Below, piece after piece: positions 1 through 5,311 of a DNA stretch of 7,659 nucleotides; the first letter of the stretch is position 1, and the number at the start of each line of letters is the position of its first letter. The DNA comes from Halobacteria archaeon (GTDB taxonomy: Archaea > Halobacteriota > Syntropharchaeia > Alkanophagales > Methanospirareceae). Below the pieces are notes generated by a model. It was given only the letters and a program-made list of their open reading frames with translations. It ran no database searches and was not told where the DNA came from. The stretch covers positions 1-7,659 of the forward strand of contig JAOZPO010000067.1 in the NCBI GenBank assembly GCA_029932715.1, read 5' to 3'. A program made the translations under genes and the position numbers.

Positions 1-430
1 CAAAATCGCTTTTTAATAGCCCCAGTTCCCTTATCGTTGGCACGGTCAATCCCACCGCGGAGGTTGAGAGCACGAGCGCAAGATATAATCCAAAGCCCAG
101 TTTAGTCGTCAGGAATATCGAAATACCGAGCGTGATGATAAAGATGAAAGTTCCGAAGATAAATAGTTTAGCACCATGAAGCTCAACCTTAGAAAAATCT
201 ATCTCCAGACCTACTAAAAACATCAGATATATAAGTCCAAAGCTCGCAAGAAAGTCTATAATTATTCGCCCTTCTGCTTCGGGTGAGAACCCCAAAAGCC
301 CAAGTAGGATTCCGCAGATGATTTCTCCAACCACTGCCGGGACGCCTATTCTACCAGAGAGAATAGGAATGATGAATGCGAATACCGCTATCGCTAATAA
401 TAGGATATAGGGATTCATGATTAGGGTCAT
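1..430 (-). CDS. CPA2-family cation/proton antiporter, N-terminal part (cut by window edge)
   Basis: This is a membrane antiporter of the monovalent cation:proton antiporter-2 type (KefB/NapA-like), which exchanges K+ or Na+ for H+. I translated 143 codons from the ATG at 428-430; the rest lies beyond the left edge. Hydrophobic stretches lie at about residues 7-25, 31-48, 56-75, 88-108 and 112-130. Family-like motifs are VVGEIICGILLG (33-44), FLVGLEIDF (71-79) and STSAVGLTVPTIRELG (122-137), the last matching the conserved segment around TM4. A second in-frame ATG at 416-418 is an alternative start. It begins 5 nt after the stop of the upstream RCK-USP gene, so the two are almost surely one operon, and that protein is a likely regulatory subunit (inference). 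The ion carried cannot be told because the TM5 acidic motif is outside the window. Confidence 0.87.
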   Translation of the reverse strand, partial: MTLIMNPYILLLAIAVFAFIIPILSGRIGVPAVVGEIICGILLGLLGFSPEAEGRIIIDFLASFGLIYLMFLVGLEIDFSKVELHGAKLFIFGTFIFIITLGISIFLTTKLGFGLYLALVLSTSAVGLTVPTIRELGLLKSDF

Positions 431-435
431 AAGCA

Positions 436-1593
436 TCACACAACCGTTAGAACAGAACAGGGAGCGTCATTTACTATTTTCCTGATCAGGTCTGACCTTA
501 TGACTCCCGTTCCTCTCCATGGAATAACTGCGAGTTCGTAATTACTGCTTTTTACCTCTTTTACCGCTTCTATATTCGGATTACCTTCTACCCATTTTTC
601 AATAATACGCACATTCCCCTTTTCTCCCCCTTTTTTGAGCTCCTCAATCAACTCACCTAAAACATTCTCCAGAATGAGCAAATGCAAGTCAGCCCCGCAC
701 GAATGAGCTACCTGAACAGCGTACATTCCTACACTCTCTGATGCCTTTGAAGAATCAAGAACTGCAAGAATGTTTTTGTAATAGCTGAACGTTCGCGCTA
801 CAAGTACCGGACAGGAAGCGCATTTTATTAGCTTCAAAACTACACTGCGATTAAACAACTTATCTAAGATACCAAGCTCTTCATGGTCTATTATTATACA
901 ATCGGGATAATACAAATGCTCTTTTACTATGTCTAATATTATACAGCCGCGATAATGCAGGTGTTTTTTTATAATGTTCATCATCTTTTCCTCTTCTATC
1001 AATATCCTGAGTGGCACACCCAGTTCCATTGCTTCGAATTCCATCTTACGCCTGTCTACACCAGGGAAGGATACAGCAGTGACCTCCGCCCTCGCGGCGG
1101 AAGCAACGAACAAAGCTTCCTTGAACGCATTCTCCACTGTATCACTACTCATAATAGGAACGAGGATTTTTTCAAAAGGCGTACGAATTTTGGCGCGTGC
1201 ACCAAAACCAGGACGTATCATATCACCAATAAGATTTGCAACTATCTTTGTAGGAAACATAATGGATTCAACGCCCAGTTTCTGGAATCTCTCACTATCT
1301 TCCGGGTTTTCTACGCGAACGATTATCTTCGGAACTTTGTATTTCTTCGCAATAGCCGCAGCTCGGTAATTGATGTCGTCATTGCTCGTGAGTGATATAA
1401 AAGTCTCGACATCTTCTAAACCCACCAGGGTTAATAATTCTTCGTTGCTTCCGTCACCTATAATCACCTCTACACCCGCTAATTCTGATAGCTCCTCACG
1501 CTTTTCACTGTTTATCTCAATGATTACAGATTCCGGCAACTGAGCAGCTAAATCCCTCCCTGCTCTTCCACCGCCAATAATGACATTCCTCAT
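436..1593 (-). CDS. TrkA-N (RCK/KTN) protein with two universal stress protein domains
   Basis: This is a 385-aa soluble protein with three domains. Residues 1-130 form a Rossmann RCK-N/KTN domain: GGGRAG at 7-12, an acidic residue ending the second strand (E26) that usually contacts NAD ribose, and GDGSNEELL at 46-54. There is no RCK-C domain. Residues about 140-267 and 272-385 are two USP-like domains (FEKILVPI and YKNILAVLD at their first strands; CPVLVA and CSVLTVV at their last). The usual USP ATP signature G-2x-G-9x-G-S/T is incomplete in both: NRS replaces the glycine motif in the first, and the second keeps only GTG. Residues 207-221 and 222-236 are a tandem repeat. C258 and C261 form a CxxC pair. 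Known RCK proteins gate K+ transporters in response to nucleotides, so I infer that it controls the CPA2 antiporter encoded just downstream. Sensing of NAD(H) or adenylate charge is plausible but unproven. Confidence 0.9.
   Translation of the reverse strand: MRNVIIGGGRAGRDLAAQLPESVIIEINSEKREELSELAGVEVIIGDGSNEELLTLVGLEDVETFISLTSNDDINYRAAAIAKKYKVPKIIVRVENPEDSERFQKLGVESIMFPTKIVANLIGDMIRPGFGARAKIRTPFEKILVPIMSSDTVENAFKEALFVASAARAEVTAVSFPGVDRRKMEFEAMELGVPLRILIEEEKMMNIIKKHLHYRGCIILDIVKEHLYYPDCIIIDHEELGILDKLFNRSVVLKLIKCASCPVLVARTFSYYKNILAVLDSSKASESVGMYAVQVAHSCGADLHLLILENVLGELIEELKKGGEKGNVRIIEKWVEGNPNIEAVKEVKSSNYELAVIPWRGTGVIRSDLIRKIVNDAPCSVLTVV
886..975 (-). repeat. 45-bp in-frame tandem duplication inside the first USP domain
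   Basis: Plus-strand positions 886-930 and 931-975 are adjacent direct copies of 45 bp, matching at about 34 of 45 bases by hand count. In the minus-strand gene they encode IIKKHLHYRGCIILD (207-221) and IVKEHLYYPDCIIID (222-236). The repeat is exactly 15 codons, so the frame is kept and an extra helix-strand unit should be added before the last helix of the USP fold. The copies have diverged with conservative changes (K/E, H/Y, L/I), which suggests an old duplication retained under protein-level selection. Confidence 0.85.
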
Positions 1594-1636
1594 TTTCTCT
1601 TTCTTATTTTATCTCGCTTTCGACTTAAAAACTATC

Positions 1637-1695
1637 TGCTGATTCCACAGGTTTACCTCCGTGCATACAATGAAACACCGCCCGATAAGTCAGCA
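1637..1695 (-). promoter_or_regulatory. Possible structured 5' leader of the RCK-USP/antiporter operon
   Basis: If transcription starts near 1720 on the minus strand, the RCK-USP mRNA has a leader of about 125 nt. Within it TGCTGA (minus sense, plus 1690-1695) is perfectly complementary to TCAGCA (plus 1637-1642), enclosing about 47 nt. Inside, plus 1646-1663 can form a second hairpin with CACGG/CCTGTG-type pairing, one bulged A and a GTAAA loop. A short stem CCCT/AGGG also lies just upstream at about 1696-1712. I do not recognise a known riboswitch class. It may be an ion- or nucleotide-responsive leader, or chance pairing. Confidence 0.3.
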
Positions 1696-1726
1696 CCCCT
1701 TCGCGTTAGGGCAAAATTTGGACCTA

Positions 1727-1753
1727 CCCTGATATTCAGGGAGCATATATACC
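1727..1753 (-). promoter_or_regulatory. Candidate promoter with operator palindrome for the RCK-USP/antiporter operon
   Basis: On the minus strand GGTATATATGC (plus 1753-1743) contains a TATATA box, followed 4 nt later by the inverted repeat CCCTGA-3 nt-TCAGGG (plus 1727-1741, perfect 6-bp arms). In archaea the start site lies about 25 nt after the TATA box, so the palindrome would sit between box and start, where archaeal repressors commonly block polymerase recruitment. The nearest plus-strand gene is over 1 kb away, so minus-strand use is favoured even though the box itself is nearly symmetric. An alternative nearer box for the same gene is TTTTTAAGT at about 1624-1633. The palindrome could instead be part of a terminator for the upstream HTH-ACT gene, but no T-tract follows it. 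Confidence 0.45.
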
Positions 1754-1790
1754 AAGTTCTACGTATTTCCCTTTTACGAATACGCAGTGT

Positions 1791-2297
1791 TTATTGACGT
1801 ATTTGTACACCTCTTACCTGCTTTAGCCGACCTATTTCCTCTATTAAGTCCCCTGGTATGCTCTTATCGGTGATAATCGTAAGTTTCGGATCGTCCACGA
1901 GATATGGGTCGTCACTAACCGCTTGCCTTATGGAAATACCTCGTTTTGCTATTACCGAAGTCACATCCCCAAGTATCCCCTTCGCTTTCGCATCTTCTGG
2001 ATGTATTATAATTACACTGAATCCCAGCAACGGTGCAACATCGGCAAGAAAAGCGATTGCACGTATGTTCTCAAATATCCTCTGTAACCCTGGGTCGCCC
2101 AGAATCCGTTTTACCGTTATTTCCACCACCCGCCGGTCCACGCCCACCTCGCTCGCCACCTGCGTGTACGGTATCGCGATTCCACCCGAAGTTACTTTGC
2201 CATTGGGACTTACTTGAAATCCTCGTTCTAATAATAGTTCTACTACCTTCCTCTGTGACGGTAACCCCCTGAACTTCTCTACTACCTCTCTCCACAT
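1791..2297 (-). CDS. HTH-ACT domain regulator of amino acid metabolism (COG2150-like)
   Basis: This is a 168-aa protein resembling a euryarchaeal family annotated as predicted regulator of amino acid metabolism. Residues about 14-68 look like a winged or simple helix-turn-helix, with IPYTQVASEVGVDRRVVEIT (42-61) as the likely turn and recognition helix. Residues about 92-168 form an ACT domain (GFSVIIIHPEDAKAKGILGDV... ending VRGVQIRQ), a fold that usually binds an amino acid and dimerises. I infer a ligand-responsive transcription factor; ligand and targets are unknown. The start at 2295-2297 is preceded by GGATAGAGGG, a purine-rich possible ribosome binding site. It lies 82 nt after the small membrane-protein gene on the same strand, and may be co-transcribed with it. 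It could be the factor binding the palindrome at 1727-1741, but nothing in the sequence proves that. Confidence 0.85.
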   Translation of the reverse strand: MWREVVEKFRGLPSQRKVVELLLERGFQVSPNGKVTSGGIAIPYTQVASEVGVDRRVVEITVKRILGDPGLQRIFENIRAIAFLADVAPLLGFSVIIIHPEDAKAKGILGDVTSVIAKRGISIRQAVSDDPYLVDDPKLTIITDKSIPGDLIEEIGRLKQVRGVQIRQ

Positions 2298-2379
2298 CCC
2301 TCTATCCTTCTTATACCACTTCGAGACACTCCTAAAGCATCTTAATCGCTTTGCGTTCGTTGAAACATACCCCGCTGCC

Positions 2380-2700
2380 TTATCGGTATCTCCGTTTTGA
2401 CAATATCTCGTCCTTTATTGCTTCTAATTTACTTGTTGTAGCTGTTACTTCTTTCTTCACTTCTTCTTCCACCGATTGCATGCTCACTCTCAAAGACCGC
2501 TCCTTCCGTTTTATATCTGTCTCTATCCTCTTCAACTGTTCAGCCACGCTTAAAAACAAAACAGCCAGCATCCCTACAAATATCACACACGACACTACAA
2601 CCACTGGGTCCTTCGGTGTATAGTCATACACCAGTTTATAGACCATCACGAATGCAGAAACGACCATCACAGACGAAGATATTGCATCTCGTATTTCCAT
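2380..2700 (-). CDS. Small membrane protein: two TM segments plus C-terminal coiled coil
   Basis: This is a 106-aa protein that I do not recognise. Two hydrophobic segments lie at about residues 8-25 and 32-53, joined by a short polar turn (YDYTPKDP, 26-32). Residues about 54-102 are highly charged and heptad-like (EQLKRIETDIKRKERSL, then EEEVKKEV and KLEAIKDEIL), predicting a long helix or coiled coil. Positive residues after TM2 suggest that both termini are cytoplasmic, with a hairpin in the membrane. The start is supported by GGAGGT (plus 2713-2718), a strong Shine-Dalgarno match, although it lies a rather long 12 nt before the ATG. A membrane-anchored scaffold or partner-binding protein is possible, but no function can be assigned. 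The plus-strand reading frame over the same bases is a shadow. Confidence 0.7.
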   Translation of the reverse strand: MEIRDAISSSVMVVSAFVMVYKLVYDYTPKDPVVVVSCVIFVGMLAVLFLSVAEQLKRIETDIKRKERSLRVSMQSVEEEVKKEVTATTSKLEAIKDEILSKRRYR

Positions 2701-2734
2701 ATTACGACACCAACCTCCTATTTGCCCCCTTTAC

Positions 2735-2763
2735 TTAATAAATTTATGCACTGATTTATACAA
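2735..2763. promoter_or_regulatory. Divergent promoter region between the small membrane protein and mobA
   Basis: The 96-nt gap at 2701-2796 separates two divergent genes and is rich in A and T. TTTATA at 2755-2760 lies 36 nt before the mobA ATG, the usual distance for an archaeal TATA box, and would give a leader of about 12 nt. Read on the other strand the same bases give TATAAAT, which could serve the minus-strand membrane-protein gene with a start site near 2730, upstream of its GGAGGT. A second AT-rich box for that strand (TTTATTAA, plus 2735-2742) would place the start site after its GGAGGT, so I favour the shared box. Confidence 0.4.
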
Positions 2764-2796
2764 ATAATAATCTAATCCCCACTCTATTTAAATGTA

Positions 2797-3438
2797 ATGG
2801 TAATGCAAAAGACAGTGCTCATCCTTGCTGGTGGACAGAGCATCAGGTTCCAACACCGTGATAAATGCTTCATCATATTGAATAACAAGCCGCTCTTACT
2901 GCATGCCATTGATAGCGTATCAAACGTGGCAGACGAGCTAATAGTGGCAGCACGCGATGAGATGCAGGGCAAACGAATCAGAGATGTGATACGCAACAAA
3001 AAAGTTAGGCTGGTTTTTGATACGTTAAAGGGAGTTGGTCCGCTTGCTGGTATACTGGCAGGTCTAAAAGAGGCTTCTGGCTCATACGCACTCGTCATCG
3101 GTTGCGATATGCCGTTTGTAAACGTACGTGTAGTAGAATTTCTATTCGAGCTTGTGTCCATGGGATACGATGCCGTGGTGCCGAGATGGGAAAACGGAAT
3201 GCTGGAGCCGTTGCATGCTGTCTATCGCAGAGAGCCGATGCGTGTGGCGATAACAAGGGCCACAAAAAAACAGGACAGGGTGAATGTTTTTGATGCTTTG
3301 TCGTACCTAAAGAAAGTTGAGTTCCTTTCGATAAAGCGGCTAAAGGTGATTAATCCAAACTTAAATACGTTTACAAATATAAATACGCCTGAGCAGTTGG
3401 GGAGGTATGGGAAAGAACAAAGCGCAAATGAATGTTAA
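2797..3438 (+). CDS. mobA: Molybdenum cofactor guanylyltransferase MobA
   Basis: This 213-aa cytoplasmic nucleotidyltransferase transfers GMP from GTP to molybdopterin cofactor, giving the guanine dinucleotide form used by enzymes such as formate and formylmethanofuran dehydrogenases. Visible motifs are the GTP-binding LAGG-S-RF-DK loop (10-23), GPLAGILAGL (81-90), the metal-binding GCDMPF (102-107), EPLHAVYRRE (137-146) and NINTPEQL (194-201). Length fits the family (about 190-220 aa). The nucleotide loop reads RFQHRDK where most members have a glycine after the R-M/F pair, a modest departure. Two ATGs, at 2797 and 2803, are possible starts; both sit just before the conserved strand and no clear ribosome site chooses between them. 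It is preceded by its own TATA-like box and followed by a nested hairpin, so it is probably a single-gene unit. The last dozen residues are polar and variable. Confidence 0.9.
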   Translation: MVMQKTVLILAGGQSIRFQHRDKCFIILNNKPLLLHAIDSVSNVADELIVAARDEMQGKRIRDVIRNKKVRLVFDTLKGVGPLAGILAGLKEASGSYALVIGCDMPFVNVRVVEFLFELVSMGYDAVVPRWENGMLEPLHAVYRREPMRVAITRATKKQDRVNVFDALSYLKKVEFLSIKRLKVINPNLNTFTNINTPEQLGRYGKEQSANEC

Positions 3439-3451
3439 AATAAGCCACATG

Positions 3452-3490
3452 AAACTACATCAGGTTTTGGAACCTATTTTGATGTAGTTT
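3452..3490 (+). repeat. Nested inverted repeat (hairpin) between mobA and the cobamide gene
   Basis: AAACTACATCA (3452-3462) is a perfect 11-bp inverted match to TGATGTAGTTT (3480-3490). Inside it AGGTT (3462-3466) and AACCT (3471-3475) form a second stem closed by a TTGG loop, leaving ATTT as a one-sided bulge. The whole 39-nt element begins 13 nt after the mobA stop and ends 19 nt before the next start codon. It could end mobA transcription, although the only T-run (TTTT) lies within the structure. Other options are an operator, a leader structure controlling the cobamide-ruvC pair, or a copy of a dispersed palindromic repeat. No second copy was noticed in this window. Confidence 0.75.
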
Positions 3491-3509
3491 GATAGGGTAG
3501 GTATGTAGA

Positions 3510-4553
3510 ATGAACGTAGAAAAGACGGATGAGTATATAATAGTGCGCGGAGATTTCAAAGTACTGAGTTCCGCAGTCTATAACGGCGGTTATAGAGCGG
3601 CGAAAGCGATTTTAAATGTAACCGTAGCGCGAGATTTCAAAGGAGATGCCTTTGAACTATTCAATTCCTTCATCGCCGCGCACGGTCTACCAGCAGAAGA
3701 GCTCGTGGGTATGATGACCGCGGTAGGGATGAATAACGCACGGATAATAGAAACCGAAGATGTTAGTGCTATCATAACCGCGGGCAAAACGAAACCGCCT
3801 TCTAAATTGTCTTCAACAATAAATATAATCTTGCTGATAGATAAGAATCTGTCTCAGTCGGCAATGGCGAACGTGATGATAGTAGCTACGGAAGCGAAGG
3901 CTGCCGCTTGCCACGATCTCGATTTGCATGAAGAAAACGGCGATCTGTTCACGGGCGATGCTACCGATTCCGTGGTGGTTGCATCTCGTAGCAGTACAAA
4001 AAGCGAGCACGAGGAGATATTCGCAGGTAAAGCGACAGAACTGGGCGGTACGCTGTATGAACTGGTAAGAGAAGGCGTGAAAGATGCTCTTGGTTATCAC
4101 GATGCTTTAACGGCAGATAGACATATACTTATCAGGCTGGAGGAGCGGGGTATTTTTTTAGATGATATGCTATCAACCGCTCTCGAACTTTACGTACCAG
4201 CAGAGGGTGAAGCAGCAGATAGAGCGGGGTTAAAGCGGCAGTTAGAAGAGACGATAAAGAAAGAAACCTCGGATGTCAATGTGGCATTGTTACTGGCTGC
4301 AGCACTCCATTCTGAGGAGCAAGAGATACAGAAGGGCAGAGCGGGCGAATCAGGTGAGACAGACGCAGCGAGTATTGTTGCTGATGAGCTTATAGGCATA
4401 GACATTGCGGAATACATAGGAGGTAAAAAGGCGCTATTTAATTTCTTCTATTACGATACGAGGAAACCAGGCATATTGAGTCGGTTGGGCGTTTTCATGG
4501 ACGATGCCATTGGTGGACTGATCGCAGGCTGCATGACTAAAATGTTAGGATAA
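3510..4553 (+). CDS. cbiZ: CbiZ-CobZ fusion: adenosylcobinamide amidohydrolase plus alpha-ribazole phosphatase domain
   Basis: This 347-aa protein has two parts. Residues about 10-195 match CbiZ, which removes the aminopropanol arm of adenosylcobinamide to give adenosylcobyric acid for salvage: VLSSAVYNGG (18-27), GMMTAVGM (67-74), INIILLID (104-111), ATEAKAAA (126-133) and FTGDATDSVVVA (147-158). Residues about 200-347 resemble the PgpA-like fold, with ADELIGID (291-298), FNFFYYDTRKPGILSRLG (310-327) and FMDDAIGGLIAG (329-340). In methanogens this fold includes CobZ, the alpha-ribazole-5'-phosphate phosphatase, so the partner domain argues for cobamide lower-loop synthesis rather than phospholipid metabolism (inference from fusion). 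The ATG is the only usable start: an in-frame TAG lies at 3498-3500, and GGTAGGT sits 7 nt upstream. It is followed 2 nt later by ruvC. If the archaeon uses methyltransferases, cobamide demand would be high. Confidence 0.88.
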   Translation: MNVEKTDEYIIVRGDFKVLSSAVYNGGYRAAKAILNVTVARDFKGDAFELFNSFIAAHGLPAEELVGMMTAVGMNNARIIETEDVSAIITAGKTKPPSKLSSTINIILLIDKNLSQSAMANVMIVATEAKAAACHDLDLHEENGDLFTGDATDSVVVASRSSTKSEHEEIFAGKATELGGTLYELVREGVKDALGYHDALTADRHILIRLEERGIFLDDMLSTALELYVPAEGEAADRAGLKRQLEETIKKETSDVNVALLLAAALHSEEQEIQKGRAGESGETDAASIVADELIGIDIAEYIGGKKALFNFFYYDTRKPGILSRLGVFMDDAIGGLIAGCMTKMLG

Positions 4554-4555
4554 AT

Positions 4556-5044
4556 ATGGTACGTGTAATAGGAATAGATCCGGGAACTGCAATAACTGGT
4601 TGGGGTGTGGTGGAAGACAAAAACGGGACGCTCGAATCTGTTGACTTTGGATATATAAAGACGACACCAAAGCAGCTAAAAGCTGAGCGGCTGAAGCAGA
4701 TATACGAAGACCTGCTCAACGTGATAAAAGATACGACACCGGACGTTATGGCAATCGAGATGATATTTTTCAATATTAACGTGAAGACCGCGTTAAACGT
4801 GGGTCAAGCGCGCGGCGTAAGTCTCTTAGCTGCTGCTGTATCCGGGCTATCCACATACGAGTATAACACATCAGAGGTGAAGAATGTTATGACAGGATAT
4901 GGACGTGCGACGAAGAAGGAAGTAGCGAGTAAAATAAAGGAGCTGCTTCGGCTGCAGGAGACGCCGAAACCTGATGATGTCTCCGACGCGCTTGCCATTG
5001 CCGCTACACACATAATACAGACGCAAAAAGCACTTTCTGAGTAA
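4556..5044 (+). CDS. ruvC: Crossover junction endodeoxyribonuclease RuvC
   Basis: This 162-aa protein is a complete RuvC, the Mg2+-dependent nuclease that cuts Holliday junctions symmetrically as a dimer. The RNase H-like core is clear: IGIDPGTAITGWGVV (5-19) carries catalytic D8, AIEMIFFNINVKTALNVGQARGV (66-88) carries E68 and the junction-facing aromatic pair, and PDDVSDALAIAATH (139-152) carries D141 and D144. These correspond to the four acidic residues of bacterial RuvC (D7, E66, D138, D141 in E. coli), so it should be active. Length is near the bacterial norm of about 170. It starts 2 nt after the cbiZ-cobZ stop and is probably translationally coupled to it; no ruvA or ruvB is nearby. 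Archaea normally use Hjc for this job, so bacterial origin by transfer is likely (inference), yet base composition looks like the neighbours, suggesting long residence. Confidence 0.93.
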   Translation: MVRVIGIDPGTAITGWGVVEDKNGTLESVDFGYIKTTPKQLKAERLKQIYEDLLNVIKDTTPDVMAIEMIFFNINVKTALNVGQARGVSLLAAAVSGLSTYEYNTSEVKNVMTGYGRATKKEVASKIKELLRLQETPKPDDVSDALAIAATHIIQTQKALSE

Positions 5045-5168
5045 AAGCACACATGAAAAAATCTGCCCCTTATTTTCCCGACAGATTTAACAATTTGTGG
5101 ATACTTAGTATTCTTCTCAGGAGCCCTTGTTTGTTCATGTTTTACGGATTGTTAAGCGGTAAAGTCAG

Positions 5169-5182
5169 TCTCAATTTTGAGA
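5169..5182. repeat. Perfect 14-bp palindrome downstream of ruvC
   Basis: TCTCAATTTTGAGA is a perfect inverted repeat with 6-bp arms around TT, in the 267-nt gap between ruvC and mqnE. It lies about 125 nt after the ruvC stop and 80 nt before the mqnE TATA box. It could be a binding site for a dimeric regulator or, less likely, a weak terminator, as no T-tract follows. The rest of the gap before it (5045-5168) holds no gene I can support. Confidence 0.5.
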
Positions 5183-5215
5183 TTATACCGTGTCCGGATT
5201 TCCTCAGGATGTGTT

Positions 5216-5258
5216 ATATCAGTTACTGGATATGAACATAAAAGGATATGTTTATATG
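5216..5258 (+). promoter_or_regulatory. Candidate promoter and operator of the mqnEAC operon
   Basis: TTTATATG (5251-5258), preceded by purine-rich AAAAGGA, resembles an archaeal TATA box with its BRE. A start site about 25 nt on, near 5283, would give a roughly 30-nt leader before the GTG at 5312. Just upstream, ATATC-AGT-T-ACT-G-GATAT (5216-5233) is an imperfect palindrome with one bulged base, placed where an activator or repressor could bind next to the basal promoter. Confidence 0.5.
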
Positions 5259-5311
5259 CTTGGGTAATAGACTATGGGTATACAGTCAAATATTAGTGCA
5301 ACACAGAAAAG

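Noticed and set aside
955..1395. Plus-strand reading frames of 131 and 146 codons over the RCK-USP gene
   Set aside because: They are antisense to a gene with clear domain motifs, have no ribosome site and show no recognisable protein features.
1681..1746. Two tiny frames of about 18-20 codons in the RCK-USP upstream region
   Set aside because: They lack ribosome sites and overlap the proposed promoter and leader; the length is expected by chance.
2033..2295. Frames on both strands inside the HTH-ACT gene
   Set aside because: Their products have low-complexity Pro/Arg/Gly-rich composition typical of out-of-frame translation, and the HTH-ACT frame explains the bases.
4107..4553. Phosphatidylglycerophosphatase A as the function of the CbiZ partner domain
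   Set aside because: The fold motifs fit, but fusion to CbiZ favours the CobZ alpha-ribazole phosphatase branch of the same family.
4556..5044. RuvC-like domain of a transposon nuclease (TnpB or Cas12 type)
   Set aside because: The protein is full length and collinear with stand-alone RuvC, including the QARGV and PDDVSDALAIA segments, with no extra domains or terminal repeats nearby.
5053..5235. Possible 60-aa protein just after ruvC
   Set aside because: It starts 8 nt after the ruvC stop but has no Shine-Dalgarno, an unlikely composition rich in Phe, Cys and Tyr, and spans a palindrome. It remains a weak possibility only.
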